DNA of 64,000 bases from Prevotella sp. UBA2809 (GTDB taxonomy: Bacteria > Bacteroidota > Bacteroidia > Bacteroidales > Bacteroidaceae). Of the stretch, positions 53,701 through 60,980 are shown piece by piece (within the stretch, counting starts at the first letter, position 1; every line of letters begins with the position of its first letter). The translations under genes were made by a program, and so were the position numbers. The DNA lies in the NCBI GenBank assembly GCA_002351725.1, contig DEHD01000008.1:16962-80961 (forward strand), given 5' to 3'. The notes below the pieces were generated by a model. It was not told the origin of the DNA and did not search any database. It was given only the letters and a program-made list of their open reading frames with translations.

Positions 53701-54041
53701 TCTACGCTACAGCTGGTACAGCCAAGTTCTTTAACGACAACGGCGTGAAAGCTATCGCTGTAGCTTGGCCTGATGAAGAATGTTCAATGGTCAATGGTCA
53801 ATGTTCAATGATTAACGTGATGGATCTGATCTCTCAGCACAAGGTGGGACTGGTAATCAACGTGCCTAAGAACCACACCAGTCGTGAGCTGACAAACGGA
53901 TATAAGATTCGTCGTGGTGCCATCGACCACAATATCCCATTGATGACTAACGTGCGTCTGGCTAAGGCTTTCATCGAGGCATTTACAGCTATGAGCTTGG
54001 ATGACGTGAAGATTAAGTCATGGCAGGAGTATAATAATTAA
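50757..54041 (+). CDS. carB: Carbamoyl-phosphate synthase large subunit (copy 2)
   Basis: Full-length paralogue of the 2.7-kb carB, 1094 residues, with both ATP-grasp halves (GSGALKIGQAGEFDYSG; GSGAYRIGSSVEFDW) and the allosteric end domain. It has no adjacent carA; it must use the CarA at 5.9 kb, another small subunit elsewhere, or free ammonia. Compared with copy 1 it carries an extra stretch of about eight residues in the C-terminal domain (CSMVNGQCSMIN), encoded by 7-bp DNA repeats at 53783-53817. yigZ follows after ten bases. Confidence 0.95.
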   Translation: MKKELKKVLVLGSGALKIGQAGEFDYSGSQALKALREEGIKSVLVNPNIATIQTSEGIADKVYFQPVNTHFVTEIIKKERPDGILLAFGGQTALNCGTELYLNGTLKEYGVEVLGTSVEAIMNTEDRDLFVKKLGEVDLKVPVSHAVESMEDALKAAHEIGFPIMIRSAYALGGLGSGICPDEKKFIELAESAFTFAPQILVEESLKGWKEIEFECIRDANDRCFTVASMENFDPLGIHTGESIVVAPTCSLREEQVKMLQEITIKCVKHLGIVGECNIQFAFNAETNDYRIIEINARLSRSSALASKATGYPLAFVAAKIALGYTLDQIGEMGTTSSAYVAPQLDYMICKIPRWDLTKFAGVSRQIGSSMKSVGEIMSIGRSFEEMIQKGLRMIGQGMHGFVGNDHTKFDNLDEELANPTDLRIFAIAQALEEGYTIERIEELTKIDVWFLERLKHIVDLKHELLKYNKLEELPDELLLEVKRCGFSDFQIARFVLKPQGGNMEKENLIVRKYRQQKGIVPSVKRIPTVASEHPELTNYLYFTYTHVPAFGNTEGEKYVAAHDINYYNNEKSVVVLGSGAYRIGSSVEFDWCSVNAINTARKLGYKSIMINYNPETVSTDYDMCDRLYFDELSLERVLDVIDLESPRGVIVSVGGQIPNNLAMKLHRQGVPVLGTSPVDIDRAENRDKFSAMLDKLGIDQPAWQALTSFDDVKDFVAKVGYPVLVRPSYVLSGAAMNVCYDEEELHRFLNMATEVSKEFPVVVSKFMTETKEIEFDAVADKGEVIEYAISEHVEYAGVHSGDATMVFPAQNIYFSTIRQIKKIARKIASELNISGPFNIQFLAKNREVKVIECNLRASRSFPFVSKILKRNFIETATKIMLDAPYQKPDKSEFDIDRIGVKASQFSFARLQNADPVLGVDMSSTGEVGCLGDDLNEALLNALIATGYSIPKDAVLISSGGAKGKVSLLEPAQQLAKKGYTIYATAGTAKFFNDNGVKAIAVAWPDEECSMVNGQCSMINVMDLISQHKVGLVINVPKNHTSRELTNGYKIRRGAIDHNIPLMTNVRLAKAFIEAFTAMSLDDVKIKSWQEYNN
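53783..53817. repeat. 7-bp tandem repeat inside carB copy 2
   Basis: Units TTCAATG, GTCAATG, GTCAATG, TTCAATG and a degenerate ATTAACG follow without gaps. They are translated in frame as part of the allosteric domain. The unit length is not a multiple of three, so loss or gain of one unit would shift the frame. Confidence 0.9.
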
Positions 54042-54057
54042 ACATTAAACATTGATA
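54037..54057. repeat. 7-bp tandem repeat at the carB-yigZ junction
   Basis: Units ATTAAAC, ATTAAAC, ATTGATA run from within the last carB codons through its TAA stop into the TTG start of yigZ. They are the complement of the TTTAATG units at 39.08 kb. Confidence 0.85.
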
Positions 54058-54636
54058 GACGAATATAAGACACTGAAAAGCGGAGGCGAGGGGTACTACA
54101 CCGAGAAGCGTAGCAAATTCCTTGCCTTCGCTCATCATGTACAGACGGTTGATGAAATAAAAGACCTGATAGCTGGCTATCGTAAGAAATACTACGACGC
54201 CCGCCACGTTTGCTATGCATATATGCTGGGTCCTGAACGACTGGAGTTCCGCGCCAACGACGATGGCGAGCCATCGAGTACTGCTGGCAAACCAATATTG
54301 GGACAGATAAACTCAAACGAGCTGACGGACATTCTCATTGTGGTGGTGCGCTACTATGGCGGAGTGAACCTTGGCACCAGCGGACTGATAGTGGCCTATC
54401 GCGAAGCTGCTGCTGATGCCCTCGCCCACTCTGAGATTGAGACGCGACAGGTTGAGGAAATCATCACCTACTCTTTCGCCTATCCGCTGATGAACGATGT
54501 AATGCGCATTGTGAAGGATATGCAGCCTCGCATTGTGTCGCAGACATACGACAACACTTGCGAGATAAAGCTGAGCATACGCAAGAGCGAGGCCGAGCAG
54601 CTGAAAAGCCGACTGGAGAAGCTTTCGTTCGAATAA
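54052..54636 (+). CDS. yigZ: YigZ/IMPACT-family protein
   Basis: A 194-residue protein of the UPF0029/IMPACT family, thought to act around translation or amino-acid starvation. YTEKRSKFLAFAHHV, RHVCYAYMLG, DDGEPSSTAGKPIL and VVVRYYGGVNLGTSGLI are the conserved family motifs, and the C-terminal DUF1949-type ferredoxin fold is present. The only start in frame that keeps the conserved N-terminus DEYKTLKSGGEGYY is TTG at 54052, which lies inside a 7-bp repeat. Confidence 0.9.
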   Translation: MIDEYKTLKSGGEGYYTEKRSKFLAFAHHVQTVDEIKDLIAGYRKKYYDARHVCYAYMLGPERLEFRANDDGEPSSTAGKPILGQINSNELTDILIVVVRYYGGVNLGTSGLIVAYREAAADALAHSEIETRQVEEIITYSFAYPLMNDVMRIVKDMQPRIVSQTYDNTCEIKLSIRKSEAEQLKSRLEKLSFE

Positions 54637-54672
54637 AAATGTGACTGGCTGGGTAACTTTTACCAAAATAAT

Positions 54673-54704
54673 TTTGGTGGTTTCATAAAAATGCATTACC
54701 TTTG
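54673..54704 (+). promoter_or_regulatory. Promoter of tRNA-Ser
   Basis: TTTG (54673-54676), 20 bases, TACCTTTG (54697-54704). The tRNA starts 88 bases later, a longer leader than for the other tRNAs here. Confidence 0.8.
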
Positions 54705-54737
54705 CATCCGGTTTCGGAAAGTTAATACTTCGTATTG

Positions 54738-54798
54738 ACCTTCCTCGCGCTCAGCCAATTGCAAGTAAACTTGCTTGGCGTTCGCTTACTCGGAAGGT
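54738..54798 (+). repeat. Inverted-repeat leader of tRNA-Ser
   Basis: GCCAA-TT-GCAAGT-AA-ACTTGC-TTGGC (54754-54779) forms a strong hairpin. Outside it, ACCTTCC (54738-54744) can pair with GGAAGGT (54792-54798), the 5' acceptor strand of the tRNA, so the leader could compete with correct tRNA folding. Confidence 0.65.
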
Positions 54799-54879
54799 TG
54801 GCAGAGTGATCGATCGCGCTGGACTCGAAATCCGGTATACCCCTTTCGGGTATCGGGGGTTTGAATCCCTCACCTTCCG
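54792..54879 (+). tRNA. tRNA-Ser (CGA)
   Basis: A class II tRNA of 88 bases with a long variable arm (TATACCCCTTTCGGGTATC region). Acceptor GGAAGGT/ACCTTCC, anticodon loop CTCGAAA giving CGA, T loop TTTGAAT, discriminator G. CCA is not encoded. Confidence 0.96.
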
Positions 54880-54893
54880 CTAAAGCAAAAGGA

Positions 54894-54930
54894 AAAGGCT
54901 CATCATTTCGATGAGCCTTTCTTCTTTTTA
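54894..54930. terminator. Bidirectional terminator, tRNA-Ser and TSCPD gene
   Basis: A perfect 11-bp stem AAAGGCTCATC (54894-54904) / GATGAGCCTTT (54910-54920) with an ATTTC loop and T-rich tails on both strands. Confidence 0.85.
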
Positions 54931-55203
54931 TTTATCCTCAAGCGGAGCATTCTTTAGTTGCTCGAGCGCCTTACTCAACTGATCGGGGCACGAGGTGAGC
55001 TTGGAACCGCAACGGATTCCGCTGACACGCGAGATGACATCGTCGATCTTCTGTCCGCAAACAAGCTTGCTTATTCCCTGCAGGTTGCCATTGCAACCGC
55101 CAAGGAAGAACACCTGCTGAATTACATCGTTCTCATCAGCAGTAACGTCGATGAGCTGCGAACAGGTGCCTTGAGTCTGATACTGTATGTGCTTGGTCTT
55201 CAT
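54928..55203 (-). CDS. TSCPD-domain protein
   Basis: A 91-residue protein made of one TSCPD domain, named after its motif, seen here as KLTSCPDQLSKAL. The domain is otherwise found at the C-terminus of B12-dependent ribonucleotide reductase. Four cysteines (GTCSQ, GGCNGN, LVCGQK, IRCGSK plus TSCPD) could bind metal. It lies four bases after the DUF1015 gene in one leftward unit. The function is not known. Confidence 0.88.
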   Translation of the reverse strand: MKTKHIQYQTQGTCSQLIDVTADENDVIQQVFFLGGCNGNLQGISKLVCGQKIDDVISRVSGIRCGSKLTSCPDQLSKALEQLKNAPLEDK

Positions 55204-55207
55204 GGGC

Positions 55208-56455
55208 TTAGCTCAGTTTGTGGATTACCAGACCAGAGCGCAGCTTTGGCTCGAACCATGTGGCCTTTGGTGGCATAATCTTACCACTATCAGCTATGTC
55301 CATAATCTGCTGCATTGATACAGGATACAGGGCCAGAGCAGCACGCATCTCGCCAGAATCAACACGACGCTTGAGCTCCTTCAAGCCACGCAGACCTCCA
55401 ACGAAGTCGATGCGCTGTGATGAACGCAGGTCGCCAATGTTCAGAATCTCATCGAGAATCAGACGGCTTGAGATGTCGACATCAAGCACTCCGATTGGGT
55501 CGGTATTATCGTATGTACCCTCCTTAGCCTTAAGGCTGTACCAGTGCTTATCGAGATAGAGTGAGAACTCGTGCAGCTGCTGGGGCTTATAGATCTCAGT
55601 GCCCTTATCCTCAACCTCGAAGTTTACCTGCAGCGATGCGAGGAACTCTTCTGACGACAGACCGTTGAGGTCCTTAACCACGCGGTTGTAGTCGAGAATG
55701 GTGAGCTGTGATGCCTGGAAGCAAACTGCCATGAAGTAGTTGTACTCCTCAGTGCCGTTGTGGTTAGGATTCTGCTTCTGCTTCTCAGCACCAACAAGTG
55801 CAGCAGCTGCTGAACGGTGGTGACCATCGGCGATATACAGACTTGGCATCTTGGCAAACTCATCAGTAATCACCTGGGTATCCTTATCGTCGTTGATTAC
55901 CCAGAACTGATGGCGGAAACCATCGATAGGTGCAACGAAATCGTACTCAGGCTCGGTAGCAGCATAGCGCATGATGAGTTCGTTGAGCACAGCGTTGTCA
56001 GGATATGCAAAGAATACAGGCTCGATGTTGGCATTGTTTACACGAACATGCTTCATGCGGTCTTCCTCCTTATCGCGACGTGTGAGCTCATGCTTCTTGA
56101 TGTTGCCCTTCATGTAGTCGTCAACATAAGCGCCAACCACCAGTCCGTACTGAGTCTTACCATTCATGGTCTGCGCATAAATATAATAATGTTCGCGCGA
56201 ATCCTGAACCAGCCATCCCTTGTCCTGGAACTTCTGGAAGTTCTCAGCAGCCTTCTCGTACACACGTGGATCGTACTCGGATGTGCCTACGGGGAAGTCG
56301 ATCTCAGGCTTGATGATGTGATACAGACTCATCTCGTTATCGCCAGCCTCGGCGCGAGCTTCTTCAGAATCGAGCACGTCGTATGGACGTGATTCTACTT
56401 TCTCCACCAGCTCTTTTGGTGGGCGGATACCCTTAAAAGGTTTTACTATTGCCAT
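55208..56455 (-). CDS. DUF1015-family protein
   Basis: A 415-residue cytosolic protein. IVKPFKGIRPPKELVEKVESRPYDVLDSEEARA, SLYHIIKPEIDF, YIADGHHRSAAAA and KELKRRVDSGEMRAALALYPVSMQQIMDIADSGKIMPPKATWFEPKLRSGLVIHKL are strong DUF1015 signatures. The ADGHHR motif suggests a hydrolase-like centre with histidines. I recall this family beside serine genes in several Bacteroidetes, and here serC-serA are 2 kb away beyond the GH5 gene. The reaction is unknown to me. Confidence 0.9.
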   Translation of the reverse strand: MAIVKPFKGIRPPKELVEKVESRPYDVLDSEEARAEAGDNEMSLYHIIKPEIDFPVGTSEYDPRVYEKAAENFQKFQDKGWLVQDSREHYYIYAQTMNGKTQYGLVVGAYVDDYMKGNIKKHELTRRDKEEDRMKHVRVNNANIEPVFFAYPDNAVLNELIMRYAATEPEYDFVAPIDGFRHQFWVINDDKDTQVITDEFAKMPSLYIADGHHRSAAAALVGAEKQKQNPNHNGTEEYNYFMAVCFQASQLTILDYNRVVKDLNGLSSEEFLASLQVNFEVEDKGTEIYKPQQLHEFSLYLDKHWYSLKAKEGTYDNTDPIGVLDVDISSRLILDEILNIGDLRSSQRIDFVGGLRGLKELKRRVDSGEMRAALALYPVSMQQIMDIADSGKIMPPKATWFEPKLRSGLVIHKLS

Positions 56456-56495
56456 ACTATTTTGATTGTTAAATGATTATTGCTCTTTAGTGGTG

Positions 56496-56526
56496 CAAAA
56501 TTACTCAAAAGTTCTGAAATTGCAAA
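56496..56526 (-). promoter_or_regulatory. Promoter of the DUF1015-TSCPD operon
   Basis: Read leftward there is TTTG (56523-56526), 19 bases, then TAATTTTG (56496-56503). It lies back to back with the GH5 promoter. Confidence 0.75.
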
Positions 56527-56541
56527 ATCTTTATGATATTA

Positions 56542-56573
56542 TTTGGTGGCATCGCAAATAATTCGTATCTTTG
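56542..56573 (+). promoter_or_regulatory. Promoter of the GH5 gene
   Basis: TTTG (56542-56545), 20 bases, TATCTTTG (56566-56573), with a leader of about 36 bases. Confidence 0.82.
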
Positions 56574-56615
56574 CGCAAATTTTGAACTATAAAACAACTA
56601 ATTAATATCTTTAAA

Positions 56616-58262
56616 ATGAAACAAATTCTACTTTTAGCATGCGGTTTGCTGATGAGTTTTTCAGCACAAGCACAGAGCTTTGAAAACGCAAAAGACGCTG
56701 TAAAGAACATGGGCGTAGGTTGGAATCTGGGTAACACGCTCGATGCTAACGATGCAAGCAAGACTTGGACTACTACAGAGCAGCACGAGACTTGCTGGGG
56801 ACAGCCTGTAACCAAACCTGAACTGATGAAGATGATGAAAGAGGCTGGTTTCAACTCTATCCGCGTACCAGTGACATGGTATCAGGAGATGGACAGCGAG
56901 GGTAACGTTAACGATGCGTGGATGAATCGCGTAAAAGAGGTGGTTGACTACGTTATCGACAATGGTATGTACTGTATCCTGAATGTGCATCACGACACTG
57001 GCGATGGCTCTACACACTGGATTCATGCCAGCAGCACCAACTATAACAAGAACAAGGCAAAGTTCGAGAAGCTGTGGAAGCAGATTGCTGAGACCTTAAA
57101 GGACTACGACCAGCACCTGCTGTTTGAGGGTTACAACGAGATGCTCGACGATAACAACAACTGGAACGAGCCAAGTAACAAGACTGACGGCTACAAGGCT
57201 ATCAACGACTACGCCAAGAGCTTTGTTACAACAGTTCGTAACTCAGGCGGTAACAATGCAAGTCGCAACCTGATAGTAAACACCTACTCTGCCAGCAGCA
57301 CCCCTAACGCCATGCAGAATCTGGATAAACCCGAGAATAGCAATCACATCATCTTCCAGATTCACAGCTATCCAAACTGGAAGAGCAAGAGCAACGCCAA
57401 GACTGAAATTGACAATCTGATTAGCAACATCAAGTCGAAGCTTATTGACAGAGCTCCTGTTATCATAGGCGAATATGCTACATTCACCACATGGCCTTCG
57501 GATATCGACTATTACGCTAAGGATAAGGAAGTAGCCCTCTATGCTATGGACTATCTTATCAAGAAGACAAAAGAGAATGGTATCGGAACATGCTATTGGA
57601 TGGGAATGTCGGATGGTTCTTATCGCGACATGCCCGCATTCCATCAGGCAGACCTTGCTCAGACTCTTATCAAGGCATACTACGGAAGCATCGACGGATA
57701 CAAGTATCCTACATCTGAAGATTTCGATATTACTTACGACATCACTTATAATGACGAATGGTCGGAGGCTTTCCTCTTCGGAAGCTGGAGTCGTACAGCC
57801 GTTAAACTGGATGGCTACAAAGGCATTCGCGTGGTTATGGACAAGGCTTATGGCAACAAGCTGCAGTTGAAGATTTATGGCGACAAGAAAAGTGGCACTA
57901 ACTACAACGAGCAGTATGTGACTCTGTCAGAAGATTCTGAAACAACAACAGCAGTATTCGATACTTCAATACTAGGCTCAACATTCTGGGGAGTAACTCT
58001 GCAGACTAATTCTGGCGCCACTACTGCCACACTGAAAGAGGCAAAGCTGATTAAGGCAGATGACACAGAAGAATCACTTTCAGCAACAGCTGCATGGGGA
58101 TGCACAGTAGAGGCTAAGTCAACTCCAAAGCCAACTGGCATTCATGCCATTAAGTATGTAAAGAGCGAGGATGATGGCGCTATCTACAACCTGCAGGGCC
58201 AGCGCGTTGACAATCCTAAGAAAGGTATCTTCATCAAGGCTGGCAAGAAGGTAGTTTTCTAA
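56616..58262 (+). CDS. Secreted GH5 endoglucanase-type enzyme
   Basis: A 548-residue secreted glycoside hydrolase. The signal peptide ends near SAQAQ (residue 20). Residues 25-360 form the GH5 barrel: NMGVGWNLGNTLDA, FNSIRVPVTWYQEM, acid/base Glu175 in EGYNEM and nucleophile Glu286 in IIGEYATF. About 370-500 is a beta-sandwich that may bind glucan. The tail GAIYNLQGQRVDNPKKGIFIKAGKKVVF is a Bacteroidetes C-terminal sorting-like sequence. It probably cuts beta-1,4-glucan outside the cell; it is not inside a polysaccharide utilisation locus here, as no SusC/SusD genes are near. Confidence 0.92.
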   Translation: MKQILLLACGLLMSFSAQAQSFENAKDAVKNMGVGWNLGNTLDANDASKTWTTTEQHETCWGQPVTKPELMKMMKEAGFNSIRVPVTWYQEMDSEGNVNDAWMNRVKEVVDYVIDNGMYCILNVHHDTGDGSTHWIHASSTNYNKNKAKFEKLWKQIAETLKDYDQHLLFEGYNEMLDDNNNWNEPSNKTDGYKAINDYAKSFVTTVRNSGGNNASRNLIVNTYSASSTPNAMQNLDKPENSNHIIFQIHSYPNWKSKSNAKTEIDNLISNIKSKLIDRAPVIIGEYATFTTWPSDIDYYAKDKEVALYAMDYLIKKTKENGIGTCYWMGMSDGSYRDMPAFHQADLAQTLIKAYYGSIDGYKYPTSEDFDITYDITYNDEWSEAFLFGSWSRTAVKLDGYKGIRVVMDKAYGNKLQLKIYGDKKSGTNYNEQYVTLSEDSETTTAVFDTSILGSTFWGVTLQTNSGATTATLKEAKLIKADDTEESLSATAAWGCTVEAKSTPKPTGIHAIKYVKSEDDGAIYNLQGQRVDNPKKGIFIKAGKKVVF

Positions 58263-58290
58263 TAGAAGATTTAAGATAAAACCAAAAAGA

Positions 58291-58320
58291 AATCCCTCTC
58301 CAATTTGGAGGGGGATTCTT
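58291..58320. terminator. Bidirectional terminator, GH5 and serA
   Basis: An 11-bp stem AATCCCTCTCC (58291-58301) / GGAGGGGGATT (58307-58317) with one wobble has T-rich tails in both directions. Confidence 0.85.
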
Positions 58321-58344
58321 TTAATTATATAAGTTTCCCGATTA

Positions 58345-59262
58345 TTACTTGTTTACCTGGAACTTAGTGTCGCCATCCTTGAAGAAAGCGTTAATCTGCT
58401 TAGCAGCAGCGATACCAGCGTTGATGTTGGCCTCGGCTGTCTGAGCACCCATCTTCTTAGGAGTTGAGAAGTAACGACCCTCGAACTTAGCAAACTCGTC
58501 GTTTGCATCTGGCATAATGTCGGTAACAAACTTCAGGTCCTCACGCTCAGCCATCAGCTTAATCAGCTCAGGCTCGTTGATAACCTCCTTACGGGCTGTG
58601 TTAACCAGCACACCACCCTTCTTCATCTTGCCAACCAGTGCAGCGTTGATGCTCTGCTTGGTCTCAGGTGTTGCAGGGATGTGCAGTGATACTACATCGC
58701 AAGTCTCGAACAATTTCTCCTGGCAGCAAACAGCATGTACGCCAGCCTTCTCGATAACCTCTGCTGGGCAGAATGCATCGTAAGCATAAACGTCCATACC
58801 AAAGCCCTTAGCGATACGAGCCACATTGCGACCTACATTACCGAAAGCCAGGATACCCAGCTTCTTACCAAGCAGCTCTGAACCGCTCTTACCGTTGTAG
58901 AAACCACGCACGGCCATAACGAGCAGACCGAATACCAACTCGGCTACAGCGTTTGAGTTCTGACCAGGAGTGTTCTCAGCTACTACGTTGTGAGCTGTGG
59001 CAGCTGCGAGGTCGATGTTATCGTAACCAGCACCAGCGCGAACCACAATCTTCAACTGCTTAGCAGCATCCAGAACCTCTGCGTCAACTTTATCACTACG
59101 GATAATCAATGCATCGGCATCCTTAACTGCATCCAGCAACTGAGCCTTCTCTGTATATTTCTCGAGCAGCACCAGCTCATTGCCTGCTGCCTCAATCTCT
59201 GCCTTGATACCATTAACAGCAGCTGCTGCAAATGGCTTCTCTGTTGCAACTAATACTTTCAT
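58345..59262 (-). CDS. serA: D-3-phosphoglycerate dehydrogenase, short form
   Basis: First enzyme of serine synthesis, oxidising 3-phosphoglycerate with NAD. It has 305 residues from ATG 59262 (MKVLVATEKPFAAA); an upstream extension to 59349 overlaps serC and is rejected. The NAD loop is GKKLGILAFGNVGRNVARIAKGFGMDVYAYD, and NTARKEVINE and DIMPDAN hold the conserved Arg and Asp/Glu. The usual catalytic His segment TPHIGAST reads TPKKMGAQT here (Lys269/Lys270). It lacks ACT domains. It follows serC by 11 bases. Confidence 0.93.
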   Translation of the reverse strand: MKVLVATEKPFAAAAVNGIKAEIEAAGNELVLLEKYTEKAQLLDAVKDADALIIRSDKVDAEVLDAAKQLKIVVRAGAGYDNIDLAAATAHNVVAENTPGQNSNAVAELVFGLLVMAVRGFYNGKSGSELLGKKLGILAFGNVGRNVARIAKGFGMDVYAYDAFCPAEVIEKAGVHAVCCQEKLFETCDVVSLHIPATPETKQSINAALVGKMKKGGVLVNTARKEVINEPELIKLMAEREDLKFVTDIMPDANDEFAKFEGRYFSTPKKMGAQTAEANINAGIAAAKQINAFFKDGDTKFQVNK

Positions 59263-59273
59263 TGTTATTTTAA

Positions 59274-60341
59274 TTAATGATTTGCTTCGAATTCCTTCAT
59301 GCAAGCAACCAGAGCGTTGCAGCCCTCGATGGTCTGGGCGTTGTAGCAAGATGCGCGGAAACCACCAACTGAACGGTGACCCTTAACACCAACCATACCC
59401 TTTGAAGTAGCGAAGTCGAGGAAGTCCTTCTCAAGCTCCTTATACTCATCAGCCATAACGAAGCAGAGGTTCATCAGTGAGCGGTCCTCAGCCACAGCTG
59501 TGCCCTTGAACATCTTGTTGCGGTCGATCTCGCCGTAAACAATCTCTGCACGCTGCTGAGCCATCTTGTCCATTGCAGCAACACCACCCTGAGCCTTAAT
59601 CCAGCGCAGGTTCTCCAGAGCGCTATAGATGGGCACTACAGGAGGAGTATTGAACATAGAGCCCTTATCTACGTGTGTACGATAGTCGAGCATTGTTGGA
59701 ATCTCACGTGGAGCCTTACCCAGAGCGTCGTCCTTAACAATAACGATAGTAACACCAGCCATAGCCAGGTTCTTCTGAGCACCAGCGTAGATAGCATCGT
59801 ACTTAGCTACGTCAACAGGACGGCTGAAGATATCAGACGACATATCAGCAATCAGACGTACGGGAACGTCGAGGTCCTTACGGATCTCTGTACCATAGAT
59901 AGTATTGTTAGTTGTGATGTGCAGATAGTCAGCATCAGCGGGAACTGTCCAATCCTTAGGGATGAAGGTATAGTTGGCGTCGGCCGAAGAAGCCACCTCT
60001 ACTACCTCACCGAAAAGCTTAGCTTCCTTCATAGCCTTCTTAGCCCAAACACCAGTGTTCAGGTAAGCAGCCTTCTTAATCAGGAAGTTATAAGGAATCA
60101 TACAGAACTCCAGACTGGCACCACCACCAAGGAAGATTACTGAGTAGCCCTCGGGCACCTCAAGAAGCTCTTTTACAAGAGCCACAGCCTCGTCTACTAC
60201 AGGCTGGAAATCCTTTGCACGATGGCTGATCTCCATCAGTGAGAGACCTGAGCCGTTGAAATCAAGACACTGCTGAGCAGTCTTTTCGATCACCTCGCGG
60301 GGAAGCATCGATGGACCTGCGTTAAAGTTGTACTTCTTCAT
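59274..60341 (-). CDS. serC: Phosphoserine aminotransferase
   Basis: PLP-dependent transaminase that makes phosphoserine from 3-phosphohydroxypyruvate and glutamate; it can also serve pyridoxine synthesis. It has 355 residues, a normal length. KKYNFNAGPSMLPREV opens it, IFLGGGASLEF binds phosphate, and the PLP lysine is in AGAQKNLAMAG. GHRSVGGFRASCYNAQ is near the end. It heads the serC-serA operon. A TAATTTCG box (60394-60401) with CAAA at 60422-60425 is a possible promoter. Confidence 0.96.
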   Translation of the reverse strand: MKKYNFNAGPSMLPREVIEKTAQQCLDFNGSGLSLMEISHRAKDFQPVVDEAVALVKELLEVPEGYSVIFLGGGASLEFCMIPYNFLIKKAAYLNTGVWAKKAMKEAKLFGEVVEVASSADANYTFIPKDWTVPADADYLHITTNNTIYGTEIRKDLDVPVRLIADMSSDIFSRPVDVAKYDAIYAGAQKNLAMAGVTIVIVKDDALGKAPREIPTMLDYRTHVDKGSMFNTPPVVPIYSALENLRWIKAQGGVAAMDKMAQQRAEIVYGEIDRNKMFKGTAVAEDRSLMNLCFVMADEYKELEKDFLDFATSKGMVGVKGHRSVGGFRASCYNAQTIEGCNALVACMKEFEANH

Positions 60342-60558
60342 TTGATTGTTTATTTTTTAAATGGTTTGTATTCTATGTTTCGTAAAAACGCTGCGAAATT
60401 ACACTTTTTATTTTAATCCACCAAATATTTAAGCAGAAATTCACAGAATTTACCGTTTTTCTTTCATTTTGTCAACTCAACATATCAGTTTTCTTTATCT
60501 TTTGATAGTTTCTTATACCTTATTATATATAATGACGTTGCAAAGATACTACTTTTTT

Positions 60559-60586
60559 TCTAAATTCTTAATTCTTAAATCTAAAT
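60559..60586. repeat. 7-bp tandem repeat upstream of folK
   Basis: Units TCTAAAT, TCTTAAT, TCTTAAA, TCTAAAT follow without gaps and occupy the -33 region of the folK promoter. The rest of the gap 60342-60558 is AT-rich with a -7 box TATCTTTG on the other strand at 60541-60548. Confidence 0.8.
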
Positions 60587-60592
60587 TTTTAT

Positions 60593-60600
60593 TATCTTTG
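60593..60600 (+). promoter_or_regulatory. -7 box of folK operon, nearly leaderless
   Basis: TATCTTTG ends eight bases before the folK ATG, so the mRNA would begin within about two bases of the start codon. Confidence 0.6.
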
Positions 60601-60608
60601 CAAGCAAT

Positions 60609-60980
60609 ATGGCACAAAAGTTACATCACATCATCATCAGTCTGGCTTCAAACTATAATCAGGAGGCCAATCTCGAGGCTGCACGCACTCAGCTCACGCA
60701 GTTGCTCACCGAGGTGCATTTCACATCGGCCATCTATACCGAGCCCATCAACTCGCTGCGCAGCGAGCCCTATCTCAACCAGCTTTGCGAGGGCACCACG
60801 GCCTTTGGACCAGAGTTGCTTAGCGAGGTGCTAAAGGAAACAGAGAAGCGCCAAGGGCGAACACATAATGAGGATGGAATAGTAACTCTCGACCTCGACC
60901 TGCTGCAGTACGACGACCAGCGATTTCATCATCGCGACTGGGAGCGCAGCTATGTAAAGGATTTAATCAACGAATTATGA
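60609..60980 (+). CDS. folK: Hydroxymethyldihydropterin pyrophosphokinase
   Basis: Folate enzyme that moves pyrophosphate from ATP to 6-hydroxymethyl-7,8-dihydropterin. It has 123 residues, shorter than E. coli FolK (about 159). The N-terminus HHIIISLASNYNQEANLEAAR matches the SLGSNxGD start, FTSAIYTEPI the pterin part, and DGIVTLDLDLLQYDD the DxDLL magnesium motif. The C-terminal segment of longer forms is missing but the core is present. Its last four bases overlap the M64 peptidase start (ATGA). Confidence 0.85.
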   Translation: MAQKLHHIIISLASNYNQEANLEAARTQLTQLLTEVHFTSAIYTEPINSLRSEPYLNQLCEGTTAFGPELLSEVLKETEKRQGRTHNEDGIVTLDLDLLQYDDQRFHHRDWERSYVKDLINEL

